Below, piece after piece: positions 55,942-63,750 of a stretch of DNA of 64,000 nucleotides. The translations under genes and the position numbers were made by a program. Origin of the DNA: Bacteroides sp. (GTDB taxonomy: Bacteria > Bacteroidota > Bacteroidia > Bacteroidales > Muribaculaceae). Where the stretch lies: the NCBI GenBank assembly GCA_014801535.1, contig JAAVEA010000007.1, forward strand, positions 32,162 to 96,161, given 5' to 3'. The notes under the pieces are model-generated. The model was not told the DNA's origin and searched no databases. It worked only from the letters and a program-made list of their open reading frames with translations. Positions within the stretch are counted from its first letter, which is position 1, and every line of letters starts with the position of its first letter.

Positions 55942-56892
55942 TCAGAACTCCTCCGCAATCAAATAATTGTTACGTTCCGCTGAGTTTCTGGTGATGAGTT
56001 CTCCAATAAGCCCTGTGCAGAAAAACTGCACCCCGAGTATCATGAAAGCAAGAGAAAGATAGAAATAAACCGATTTCGTAACCCAGAAATTAAACGTATC
56101 GGAACACATGGCAATTATCTTGAGCAGCAAGACCACAAAAACAGCGATGAAACCGATAAGAAACATCAAGGAACCCAACAGACCGAATATATGCATCGGC
56201 TTTATTCCGAATTTAGATTGAAACCATAGTGTGCCTAAATCAAGGTAACCATTCACAAAACGGTCAAGACCGAATTTAGTGGTCCCATACTTTCTGGCCT
56301 GATGCTGCACAACCTTCTCCCCTATCTTCTTATAACCTGCATTCTTTGCCAGATAAGGGATATAGCGATGCATGTCTCCATATACCTCAATATGTTTCAC
56401 CACATCACGACGATATGCCTTCAGTCCGCAATTGAAGTCGTGAAGATTCTTTATTCCGCTCACCTTTCTTGCCGTTGCATTGAAAAGCTTGGTCGGGATA
56501 GTCTTCGACAAGGGGTCATACCTTTTCTTTTTCCATCCGGAAACGAGGTCATACCCCTCTTCTGTAATCATGCGATATAATTCAGGAATCTCATCAGGGC
56601 TATCCTGCAAATCGGCATCCATAGTTATCACCACATCCCCTTTGGCACGGATAAAGCCTGTATTCAACGCAGGAGACTTTCCATAGTTTCTTGAAAAGCT
56701 CACGGCATGAACAGCGTCATTCTCCCCGGCAAGCCGTTTAATCACATCTAAAGAACGATCTGTCGAGCCATCATTAATAAATAGTATCTCATAAGAGAAC
56801 CCGTTTTCCGTCATCACCCGCTCAATCCATTTTGTGAGCTCCGGAAGAGATTCCTCTTCGTTATATAAAGGCACTACAACTGATATATCCAT
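55942..56892 (-). CDS. family 2 glycosyltransferase, GtrB/ArnC-like
   Basis: 316 residues. GT-A fold: SVVVPLYNEEESLPELTKWI, INDGSTDRSLDVI, MDADLQDSPDEIPELY (DXD region) and GLKAYRRDVVKHIEVYGDMHRYIP. Two C-terminal membrane helices (HIFGLLGSLMFLIGFIAVFV; VYFYLSLAFMILGVQFFCTG) complete the polyprenyl-phosphate glycosyltransferase form. It loads a sugar onto undecaprenyl phosphate at the inner membrane. The sugar and final acceptor are unknown. First gene of the minus-strand operon ending at 52948. Confidence 0.92.
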   Translation of the reverse strand: MDISVVVPLYNEEESLPELTKWIERVMTENGFSYEILFINDGSTDRSLDVIKRLAGENDAVHAVSFSRNYGKSPALNTGFIRAKGDVVITMDADLQDSPDEIPELYRMITEEGYDLVSGWKKKRYDPLSKTIPTKLFNATARKVSGIKNLHDFNCGLKAYRRDVVKHIEVYGDMHRYIPYLAKNAGYKKIGEKVVQHQARKYGTTKFGLDRFVNGYLDLGTLWFQSKFGIKPMHIFGLLGSLMFLIGFIAVFVVLLLKIIAMCSDTFNFWVTKSVYFYLSLAFMILGVQFFCTGLIGELITRNSAERNNYLIAEEF

Positions 56893-57053
56893 TATTTTTA
56901 ATTTTATTGAAAAAATTTTTTATTCCCGTCTCTTACAACTTCGGGGAACGTTAACCGTTGGATTTTCCGACAATTACAAACAAAAGCAACGTTGAAAAAG
57001 GCTCATCAACCGTTAACGATTACAAAATTACAAAAAATTTTTTTGATAAAATA

Positions 57054-57085
57054 TTTGGAAGTTTGAAAAAAACATCGTAACTTTG
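57054..57085 (+). promoter_or_regulatory. promoter for tRNA-Lys
   Basis: TTTG (57054-57057), 20 bases, TAACTTTG (57078-57085). Exact consensus, about 70 bases before the tRNA. Confidence 0.75.
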
Positions 57086-57158
57086 CATCGCTTTTCGGGA
57101 GAAACACTAACGATAGAGAGCAAAGTTAGAGACAAAGTTCGACCGAGAGTCTTAGGAT

Positions 57159-57231
57159 GATTCGCTAGCTCAGCTGGTAGAGCACAACACTTTTAATGTT
57201 GGGGTCCTGGGTTCGAGCCCCAGGCGGATCA
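57159..57231 (+). tRNA. tRNA-Lys (anticodon TTT)
   Basis: 73 bases forming a normal cloverleaf: acceptor GATTCGC/GCGGATC, D-stem GCTC/GAGC, anticodon stem CAACA/TGTTG with loop CTTTTAA, T-arm CTGGG-TTCGAGC-CCCAG. The CCA tail is not encoded. It lies at the border between core genes on the left and AT-rich accessory DNA on the right, so it may be an integration hot spot. Confidence 0.97.
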
Positions 57232-57235
57232 CAAG

Positions 57236-57269
57236 AAAAAGCAGTCAGACTTTAGTCTGACTGCTTTTT
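57236..57269. terminator. terminator of tRNA-Lys
   Basis: AAAAAGCAGTCAGAC, TTTA and GTCTGACTGCTTTTT: a perfect 15-bp stem, 5 bases after the tRNA end. Confidence 0.85.
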
Positions 57270-57310
57270 CTTTTATTTTAAAGCCATTTCCCTATTCCGA
57301 AAAGGAAGCC

Positions 57311-58255
57311 ATGGCTGTCGATGCAATGTTCATACGCAACTCCCAAAAATATATTGTTTTCTACTTATCTTCATTAAGTATTCACGTTTTAAGAAATTTT
57401 AAAAAGATGCCTGTAGAAAAATTCCAGACAGAAGTATATGATGAAGGCGAAGCCAACATTTTGGAGTACATGATCAAGGTGGCTGATGTGTTTGCTCCGG
57501 ATATTGCTTTTGACAGTAACGGAACCCCGCACAAAGTTGACTCACAAGCCCCGTTTATATTCAAGCGAAGATATAATAGTGGAAAACTGAATGTATATTT
57601 TAATTATGAAGATTACTTCGCCCAAAAGTCGAATGACAACGAAAATGTTATTGATATAATTAGAGCCATGGGTATTGACCCTGTAAAGTTTTGGTATCTC
57701 CTGTTGTTCATATCAGATTATGTTAGCGGTAGCACACTGAACACCCTGGTTTGTGAACCCACACCAAAACAGGAGATTGAGGACATGATAAGCTTTATAG
57801 AACAAAACGTAGGATCTGTGTCTGCAATTAAGAGGATTATTCCAAAGCAGGAAATGGAAATGACCCTCCACATTAAAGGGCGAACATTGAAGATACATAA
57901 CCCCAACACCCTGTCTGCCATAGCTTTCTTTTGCCGAGAAGCATTACCTTCCATAAGTGACGGAAGCATCTTAAATTCAGGAAAAGTCAGAGTAAGCGAC
58001 CTGCTGGATTACAAACGGATTGGCCTTTTTGCTGACATGTTCCGATGTTTCTTCGACCTTTATCCTCAATTTACATCAAAAAGAAAGAGTGGAAATAGCC
58101 CAACCAAAAGCACTCTCCTACTGATTTCAAAGTTAGCTTATTTTACAAAATTAACCGTCAATAAAGACTACTATTTCGATGATGAGAATATAAAAGGTGT
58201 GTTGAAATTATACCATAAGCACAATCTCAACACAATTAATACCATTTACGGTTAA
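57311..58255 (+). CDS. unrecognised protein, accessory region
   Basis: 314 residues from ATG 57311, which has GGAAG six bases upstream; a second Met at 57407 (MPVEKFQTEVYD) is a real alternative. No signal peptide or membrane helix is evident after residue 33. Mostly mixed helix with Asp-rich and Lys-rich turns; examples are NVIDIIRAMGIDPVKFWYLLL and KGRTLKIHNPNTLSAIAFFC. Codon use is AT-rich compared with the genes to the left. I recognise no domain. Directly behind tRNA-Lys, so probably cargo. Confidence 0.6.
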   Translation: MAVDAMFIRNSQKYIVFYLSSLSIHVLRNFKKMPVEKFQTEVYDEGEANILEYMIKVADVFAPDIAFDSNGTPHKVDSQAPFIFKRRYNSGKLNVYFNYEDYFAQKSNDNENVIDIIRAMGIDPVKFWYLLLFISDYVSGSTLNTLVCEPTPKQEIEDMISFIEQNVGSVSAIKRIIPKQEMEMTLHIKGRTLKIHNPNTLSAIAFFCREALPSISDGSILNSGKVRVSDLLDYKRIGLFADMFRCFFDLYPQFTSKRKSGNSPTKSTLLLISKLAYFTKLTVNKDYYFDDENIKGVLKLYHKHNLNTINTIYG

Positions 58256-58832
58256 CGCCCTATTCGTAACACGCATTTATCCGTCCGCTACTTAGATCTT
58301 TACACCATACCTGATACGCCTTCAATCCCCTACTTCAAATTTCATTTCAACTTCTATTTTTCTTAAGGGGAACAAAAAAAGAGAATTTTTTATTCCCTAA
58401 TAACCCGATTGATTTTATCTAATTTTGCCGAGCAATCGATGATTTACAGGAAGCCTGGTGAGTAGGAAAGAACATCTTGACCCTTATCCAATAGACAATC
58501 GTTTGCTATTTCAAATGTTTTTGCTAACTTTGCAACGCGCTCAAGAGAGAGCCGGCATAATTAGAATGAGCATTTGAATTATCCCTGTTATGGAATCTGG
58601 ACAATTTCACGACTGCGTAAGGATAATAGCAAGGCGCTCATGCTTTTGTAGTGTATATATCAAACGATATTCATTATCGAAGCATGGGCTATTGTCTATT
58701 ACTTACGCAAAGCAGTCCAGAGCTTCATAACGGTAATATTCAATAGCTTCATGCTCTTTCTTTTTTATGTTAGAAAATAATTTAAACTTACACCGCTTTA
58801 TCGAAGCTATAAAGCATCAAAAAATCATAAAA
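58256..58832. other. gap with a consensus promoter and a decayed reading frame
   Basis: A perfect promoter TTTG (58502-58505)-N19-TAACTTTG (58525-58532) points right, about 300 bases before the next gene. On the minus strand near 58614-58765 one frame reads KKKEHEAIEYYRYEALDCFA, a TAA stop, then FDNEYRLIYTLQKHERLAII. This looks like the wreck of a small protein, possibly a RelE-type toxin. The identity is a guess. Confidence 0.4.
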
Positions 58833-59198
58833 ATGAAGAAAACGTTTAGAATGTTTGGCATGATTCTTTTTGTCATGCTAATGTGTGTTGGGTTCTCTGC
58901 TTGTAGCAGCGATGATGACGAAAATGACAAAAATTTGTCAATCGTGGGAACTTGGGTATGTGAAAACTCCGGGGTAGATGCGACAATTGAGTTCTACACA
59001 AACAACACATTCTATTGGTGTGAAAAAGACTCTTCTGGATTAGATGAAGATTATGGGACATATCAAATTGAGGGCGATATTATTATCATTAGATGGGATT
59101 CCGATACTAGTGACGATTTGCCAATGAGATGGAAATTGGTAAATGATAATGGGAAGTTGCGAATTATTGCACAAGATAGTACTTGGAGAAAAAAGTAA
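58833..59198 (+). CDS. small lipocalin-like lipoprotein
   Basis: 121 residues from ATG 58833. Signal and lipobox (MKKTFRMFGMILFVMLMCVG, then FSACSSDDDEN), followed by a compact beta domain. The pattern IVGTWVCENSG, ATIEFYTNNTFYW, GTYQIEGDIIIIRWDSD is that of Bacteroidetes lipocalin-like (DUF4923/5004 style) lipoproteins. An upstream ATG at 58767 would prepend residues before the signal. Function unknown. Ends with its own terminator. Confidence 0.75.
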   Translation: MKKTFRMFGMILFVMLMCVGFSACSSDDDENDKNLSIVGTWVCENSGVDATIEFYTNNTFYWCEKDSSGLDEDYGTYQIEGDIIIIRWDSDTSDDLPMRWKLVNDNGKLRIIAQDSTWRKK

Positions 59199-59208
59199 GC
59201 ATAAACAA

Positions 59209-59246
59209 AAAGAGAGCAAATGGATTAATAATCCATTTGCCTCTTT
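59209..59246. terminator. terminator of lipocalin-like gene
   Basis: AAAGAGAGCAAATGGATTA with AATCCATTTGCCTCTTT, one bulge, loop ATA-like, 11 bases after the stop. Confidence 0.7.
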
Positions 59247-59384
59247 ACTAAACTGTAATCAATAACTAATTTGAACATTTGATAAGAATTAAAGGGTAAA
59301 TAAACTACTTCAAAATTATCCAACTGCTTATTAACATTTATCGATTTATTATTAGCAACTACCTATATTTACCAAGAAGCAACT

Positions 59385-59954
59385 ATGAATTATAAATCAA
59401 TGGTTGAAAATAGTAGGCCTCTTACGCCTTATGAAGAGATAGCCTTGCATTCAAAAGATGCCGTAAGAAACACAGATGGTGATATACGCTGGTTTGAAGA
59501 CAAGCAAGAAATACAGTTTGAAAACCCTCATTTCAAAGGGAGTAATGCGGAGTTCAGCATTGTTAATCGGCCATTTCAAAAGATATGGTTCTCTCAACTT
59601 TCTACAAGAGGCATTACCGAAGATTATAATTCACCTCTTTTAGATGAAATTATTCTCAAAGATCAGTGCAGAGGGAATATTTGTGAAAAATTTAAGACAG
59701 CGTCCGAATTCTGGAATGCAGTAAAAGGCAAGAAATTCATTGTAACCATAAAAGGAAAGGGCTTTTCTTTAAACAAAGAAAGCAACCTTGTTTCTGTTCT
59801 TAACACACCTGCGGTAACTGATGCAAGGATTCCTAAAAAAACAGCCGAAGAAAATATATTCGAGTATATTCGCCAATGTGTTATTCAAGGGCAACTCGAT
59901 AATGTAAGAGGCACACTTAAAAATAAAACAGCATATCTATTAACAGAGATTTAG
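59385..59954 (+). CDS. unrecognised protein upstream of J-domain gene
   Basis: 189 residues, soluble, no signal. Motif-like stretches are RPLTPYEEIALHSKDAVRNT, FSIVNRPFQKIWFSQLSTRG and KGKKFIVTIKGKGFSLNKES. No domain recognised. It precedes the J-domain ORF by 31 bases on the same strand, so the two may form an operon. AT-rich codon use and lack of a clear promoter match the rest of this accessory block. Confidence 0.55.
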   Translation: MNYKSMVENSRPLTPYEEIALHSKDAVRNTDGDIRWFEDKQEIQFENPHFKGSNAEFSIVNRPFQKIWFSQLSTRGITEDYNSPLLDEIILKDQCRGNICEKFKTASEFWNAVKGKKFIVTIKGKGFSLNKESNLVSVLNTPAVTDARIPKKTAEENIFEYIRQCVIQGQLDNVRGTLKNKTAYLLTEI

Positions 59955-59985
59955 ATCTCAGAGAAGTGCTTTAATAGAGATAAAG

Positions 59986-60282
59986 ATGTTCAACTGTCCA
60001 GATAATTATGAAGAGTTTCTTAAAGAAGAAAAAGAATGGTATCAGCGAATAGAAATTGAGCATAGAGAATATGCTCTTAAAAACTATCCCATTCTTTGTG
60101 CTTTCTTTAATCTTCCTATAGACTTTACGGAGGAGGAACTAGAGAAAACATATAGAGAGATGCGTTTAAATACACATCCTGATAGACCTAATGGTAACAA
60201 AGAAAAGTTTATGAAGGCTTTTGAGGTTTACAATGAATTAAAGTCTTTGCATAAATATTATAAAGAAATAACTCAGCGCTGA
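59986..60282 (+). CDS. minimal J-domain protein
   Basis: 98 residues. Residues about 40-95 form a J domain: LPIDFTEEELEKTYREMRLN, the HPD tripeptide at 64-66 (NTHPDRPNGN), and helix III KFMKAFEVYNELKSLHKYY. J domains stimulate Hsp70 ATPase. There is no Gly/Phe, zinc-finger or membrane region, so this is a bare J protein with a 35-residue N-terminal helix. Likely recruits host DnaK to a partner, perhaps the preceding 189-residue protein. Confidence 0.8.
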   Translation: MFNCPDNYEEFLKEEKEWYQRIEIEHREYALKNYPILCAFFNLPIDFTEEELEKTYREMRLNTHPDRPNGNKEKFMKAFEVYNELKSLHKYYKEITQR

Positions 60283-60758
60283 GTTGCCCTGTTCTTGCCT
60301 GTCTGAACAGGTTCTAGGCTATAAATAACTGGTTATGAAAGTAAAAAAGGAGCAAATGGATTATTAGTCCAAATGCTCCTTTTCAACATTGTAATTTTCA
60401 TACAATCTGACATATATAAATCATTAAGAAGAACATTCTTAGTGATATACAAAGATAACAACTTATTTTAACTATGCAAATCTTCTCCATCATAAACTGT
60501 GTATCACTAACCTAGTTGTATAATATATCCAAATATTTAGTATAATGAGATATTTAACTATATTTATTTATCCGCACAACCTCCTTACATTTACTAACTT
60601 AAACCTTGCAATCCTCAACAACATTTTATAACTATGTTTTCATAAAGAGAACATTAAATATATTACCAACCAATCTCGGAATGACTAATCGAGTTAAACC
60701 GACAGTTAAACCAAAGATTTTAGCAGGTAATTTATCGAAAATAATAAGATAGCTGTAA
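60283..60758. other. AT-rich gap
   Basis: Apart from a terminator at 60345-60383 this 476-base stretch has only short, stop-interrupted frames and no promoter match I trust. Confidence 0.5.
60345..60383. terminator. terminator of J-domain operon
   Basis: AAAAGGAGCAAATGGA, loop TTATTAG, TCCAAATGCTCCTTTT. Stem with a 2-base internal mismatch and a T-run, 63 bases past the stop. Confidence 0.7.
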
Positions 60759-60875
60759 GGTTCGCTAACTCAACTGGTTGCCTTTTAAAGCAGAGCGTTA
60801 GCGAAGCTTTGAAAGGTCTTGAGAGTCACTACACTTTTAATGTTCGCGTCCTGGGTTCGATCCTCAGGTGGCCTA
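60759..60875 (+). pseudogene. degenerate tRNA-Lys copy with enlarged D-loop
   Basis: The sequence follows tRNA-Lys(TTT) at 57159 but carries about 43 extra bases between the two D-stem halves. The D-stem is kept by a compensatory change (ACTC at 60768-60771 with GAGT at 60823-60826, against GCTC/GAGC). Acceptor pairs are mostly wobble with one mismatch, the anticodon loop CTTTTAA is intact, and the anticodon stem keeps only 3 pairs. The T-arm is fine. The insert has its own dyad (TTCGCTAAC/GTTAGCGAA). Probably not a working tRNA. Confidence 0.6.
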
Positions 60876-60876
60876 C

Positions 60877-60915
60877 AAAAAGGTCACAAATCCTTGTCGA
60901 ATTTGTGACCTTTTT
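60877..60915. terminator. terminator after degenerate tRNA
   Basis: AAAAAGGTCACAAAT and ATTTGTGACCTTTTT, perfect 15-bp stem, 9-base loop, same placement as at the intact tRNA-Lys. Confidence 0.8.
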
Positions 60916-60988
60916 CGTGTCCGTAGGTGTACCAAACCGCGAACAGTCACGCCTCTCAGAGTTTATAAATTGTGGTATTTATAAAATT

Positions 60989-61034
60989 AATACAACGATA
61001 AAGTTGTATTATTGATAAAGATTTATTATCTTTG
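60989..61034 (+). promoter_or_regulatory. promoter and operator of the MqsR/Panacea module
   Basis: GTTG (61003-61006), 20 bases, TATCTTTG (61027-61034), ending 4 bases before the ATG. The -33 box is the right arm of the dyad AATACAAC-GATAAA-GTTGTATT (60989-61010). This fits an autorepressed toxin-antitoxin promoter and a leaderless mRNA. Confidence 0.6.
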
Positions 61035-61038
61035 CACT

Positions 61039-61407
61039 ATGATTACGAAAGAGCAAGTCGAAAAATTCTTAGAGGATTTCAGTCTGAAAGTCAAAATTTT
61101 CGGAATACGTTTCCGCGATGATCGCCAGAAAAACCAGAATAGCCTCGTTGACTTAGGTATCACACCTAATCAACGAATGGAGGTAATAATGAATCTGAAC
61201 TGCTATGATTATTCCGAAGGTCCGATTGTGGATGCTTTGAATAATCAAGGTGAAATGTGGGTATTCGGCAAAGATGTGAGAGGAAACGAAGTCTATATCA
61301 AGATTACTCTTGGGAAGCCTAACTCCCATACCATATGTATATCGTTTCATAAAGCAGAACATCCAATGTCTTACCCATTAAAGAATAAAGGCGATGGAAA
61401 ACAATAA
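61039..61407 (+). CDS. MqsR-family toxin-like protein
   Basis: 122 residues from ATG 61039; an ATG at 61012 lies upstream of the -7 box and cannot be used from that promoter. The MqsR/RelE-like fold is suggested by SLVDLGITPNQRMEVIMNL, CYDYSEGPIVDALNNQGEMW, VFGKDVRGNEVYIKITLG and TICISFHKAE, which line up with MqsR blocks (LGLDFDG..., VYLKITV, LIVSFKE). MqsR cuts mRNA at GC sites. Overlap with the next gene (14 bases) and the HTH partner support a toxin role. Confidence 0.75.
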   Translation: MITKEQVEKFLEDFSLKVKIFGIRFRDDRQKNQNSLVDLGITPNQRMEVIMNLNCYDYSEGPIVDALNNQGEMWVFGKDVRGNEVYIKITLGKPNSHTICISFHKAEHPMSYPLKNKGDGKQ

Positions 61408-62344
61408 GCTGTTACCCGGAGAAAAATACTTTCAGGAAGTAAGAACCACTACTTTCCGAAAGGAGGAGTATTCCTACATCCATACCGGAATCATTGATGA
61501 AGACGGAGAGATGTGGACAACCACCGAAATGGATGAGGCGAATATTTTTCAAGTGTATAATCAATATCGTATTAAGCACGGCATCCCTTTTCCTGATGAG
61601 ATCGCAGGAATAAGGGAACACTATGGTTTGTCCGCTGCAAAAATGTCGCAGATACTTGGTTTCGGCATAAACCAATATCGTATGTATGAAGATGGAGAGG
61701 TGCCGAGTGTTTCAAATGCCCGGACGATCATTGCCGCGCGTGAAAAAGATGTTTTCATGACCTTTGTAGAGGCATCAAAATCTGAGATGAGTGAACAGGA
61801 GTATCTACGGATAAAAAAGAAGGTGGAGGCCGCGGACGGTGATTACAAACCTATCGTGCAACCATCGGAATACACAGGTTTTCGCTCTCTGTCCACCGAT
61901 AAAGTTGCAAATGTGGTACAACTGATTATATCGACTATTGGCTCGACCTTTGTAACAAAAATGAATAAACTGCTGTTCTATACCGATTTCATTCACTACA
62001 AGAATCACGGATATGGCATAACCGGCATTACATATAAAGCGTTGCCATTTGGTCCGGTTCCTGAGCAATGGGGAACATTATACACTTCCTTGCCCGGAAT
62101 AGATATGGAAGAATTTGTATATCCAAGCGGTCAGAGCGGTATCAAGTTGGAAGCAACAAAGAATACAGACAATATTCTCAACGAGTCTGAATTAAGCACT
62201 ATTGATAAAGTATGCGCTTTGTTTTCAAACATGAGTGCTGGAGAAATATCTCAGACGAGCCATCTTGAAAAAGGTTGGATTGAGAATAAAGACACCCGCT
62301 CACCTATATCTTATCAGGATGCTTTTGCTCTGAATTACGACTAA
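61394..62344 (+). CDS. HTH-Panacea (SocA/DUF4065) antitoxin
   Basis: 316 residues. The N-terminal 60 residues resemble MqsA-associated leaders but without zinc-binding Cys. The XRE/MqsA-like helix-turn-helix (about 70-115; IREHYGLSAAKMSQILGFGI, NQYRMYEDGEVPS) binds DNA. The C-terminal Panacea/DUF4065 domain (about 170-300) has VTKMNKLLFYTDFIHYKNHG, GITYKALPFGPVPEQWG and MSAGEISQTSHLEKGW. Panacea antitoxins neutralise varied toxins through direct binding. The combination with MqsR-like toxin fits that theme. Confidence 0.85.
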   Translation: MENNKLLPGEKYFQEVRTTTFRKEEYSYIHTGIIDEDGEMWTTTEMDEANIFQVYNQYRIKHGIPFPDEIAGIREHYGLSAAKMSQILGFGINQYRMYEDGEVPSVSNARTIIAAREKDVFMTFVEASKSEMSEQEYLRIKKKVEAADGDYKPIVQPSEYTGFRSLSTDKVANVVQLIISTIGSTFVTKMNKLLFYTDFIHYKNHGYGITGITYKALPFGPVPEQWGTLYTSLPGIDMEEFVYPSGQSGIKLEATKNTDNILNESELSTIDKVCALFSNMSAGEISQTSHLEKGWIENKDTRSPISYQDAFALNYD

Positions 62345-62404
62345 AAAATCATCCTATTTCATGGTATAATGCGGTCATGACAGTTTCTAAACTCAGTTTT
62401 TTGT

Positions 62405-62432
62405 AAAAATTGCGTTTATAATCGCAATTTTT
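62405..62432. terminator. terminator of the toxin-antitoxin operon
   Basis: AAAAATTGCG, loop TTTATAAT, CGCAATTTTT, then TG. 61 bases past the antitoxin stop. Confidence 0.7.
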
Positions 62433-62648
62433 TGTACTATTCCATTCTCTTAATCGTGATTTTTTTGTATGGCAGTTAAATTTGTATGACAGTTAAAAAG
62501 GTAAACTATCGCAGGGCTCCAAGTATTATGCAGCCTTGACCGACCCAGTTGCGCACTGTTCGGCACAGGTTTTACCAGAACCTTCAATAGAGTTAGCGGG
62601 AATTGCATGCTATTTTTTACTTATTTCAATCAATACACACCCTTTTAT

Positions 62649-62698
62649 TGGATAAAAATATACTATTTTATCCAGTACAGTGAATTTATTGGATAAAA
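62649..62698. promoter_or_regulatory. repeated TGGATAAAA motif
   Basis: TGGATAAAA at 62649-62657, inverted at 62666-62674 (TTTTATCCA) and direct again at 62690-62698. An arrangement of an inverted pair plus a direct copy is typical of a binding site. No regulator is known. The surrounding 62433-62769 shows no gene. Confidence 0.35.
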
Positions 62699-62769
62699 TC
62701 GATTATTTTTACATTCTATTATGACTGTAGAATGAAAAATATAATCCTAAATCAAAGGGCTGAACCTTA

Positions 62770-63087
62770 ATGATGATGGGTCGTCCTCCTCGTCTTGTGG
62801 AGCTGTTACGCCGCGGATATATTCCCGGCAAAACACTGTTCTACTATCGCACACGCAACGACAAAGAGATTGATTTCGTCACTCGAAAAGGAAGTAAGGT
62901 AGAGCAGCTCATTCAAGTTTGCTACGATATGTCCTCCCAGAAAACCCGAAAACGAGAACTCGACGCCCTCGTCGAAGCCACCGAAGAACTCCACTGCAAC
63001 AACCTCATCGTCATTACTAATGACCAAAAAGAAAAATACAAGTGGAAGGGCAAGGAAGTAACTATTCTGAAAGTATCTGACTTTTAG
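62770..63087 (+). pseudogene. C-terminal fragment of a DUF4143 AAA-type ATPase
   Basis: 105 residues with the DUF4143 tail: LVELLRRGYIPGKTLFYYRT, RNDKEIDFVTRKGSKVEQLI, VCYDMSSQKTRKREL and NLIVITNDQKEKYKWKG. Full proteins are about 380 residues with an N-terminal Walker ATPase. Here an in-frame TGA at 62761 and unrelated DNA upstream show that the first three quarters are lost. Confidence 0.8.
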
Positions 63088-63597
63088 ACTGAGGGATTTG
63101 GCTATCAGACTGAATTTTATTAACTTTGTAGTACCCAATGGAAACAATGGGGAAGAACATTGAAATAATGCCGTGTGCAATTCGTGAACAACGGAAAGTG
63201 CGGCATTACAATTTTCTGAATATTACTTAGTTAATGCGATATTATCCGGCCCCACGCGGAACACAAGACAAGACCTCTAAATGAGGAATATCGCTGAAAA
63301 TCAAACGTTTTCAGCGATATTTTTTTATCCTAAAACCTCAAAAACCGGCAAATCCGAGCAGTCTGCGGTGTAAAATTCGGGAATAGATTTTGATAATTCA
63401 AAATTTACACCTAAAACCGTACTAATAAGCTGTATTTGTGAATTTTACAAAATACCACTTCGCTCGAAAATGTCCCGTTTTTCGCAATTTTTCTGAATAT
63501 TGAGTGTTGTCCCACTCTTTTTTGACGAATAACGCTGAAATATAGTATCTTGAATGTACGTGTCCAACTCTCTATGAGTCTGAGACACAAAAATTGA
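63088..63597. other. 510-base gap before tandem HTH genes
   Basis: Holds one strong terminator-like hairpin (63287-63321) and AT-rich sequence with no gene recognised. A -7-like TAACTTTG occurs near 63121. Confidence 0.5.
63287..63325 (+). terminator. intrinsic terminator
   Basis: AATATCGCTGAAAA, loop TCAAACG, TTTTCAGCGATATT, then TTTTT. Perfect 14-bp stem. No clear gene precedes it closely. Confidence 0.7.
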
Positions 63598-63750
63598 GGT
63601 ATAAGTTTTGCGCCACGTCAATTACAGACACTCAAAGCCAATGGCAAACTCGGCTATTTCCAAGAAGCCGGAGGCAACTGCCTGTTCTGCGCATCTGACA
63701 TCGCACAATTCCTTTCAGACAACCGTATGGAGGCCGACGACTGCCCATGA
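63598..63750 (+). pseudogene. truncated excisionase-type HTH protein
   Basis: An open 50-codon tail without a start and with an in-frame stop at 63595. RQLQTLKANGKLGYFQEAGG followed by CASDIAQFLSDNRME matches the second half of the MerR/HTH_17-type DNA-binding proteins encoded in tandem near the ends of Bacteroides conjugative and mobilisable elements. The missing N-terminus should contain the first helix. The stop overlaps the next ATG (ATGA). Confidence 0.65.

Noticed and set aside
57224..60875. Simple attL/attR pair formed by the tRNA-Lys 3' ends
   Set aside because: The right copy resembles the whole tRNA including the 5' half and has its own terminator, so duplication and decay explain it better than a plain attachment repeat.
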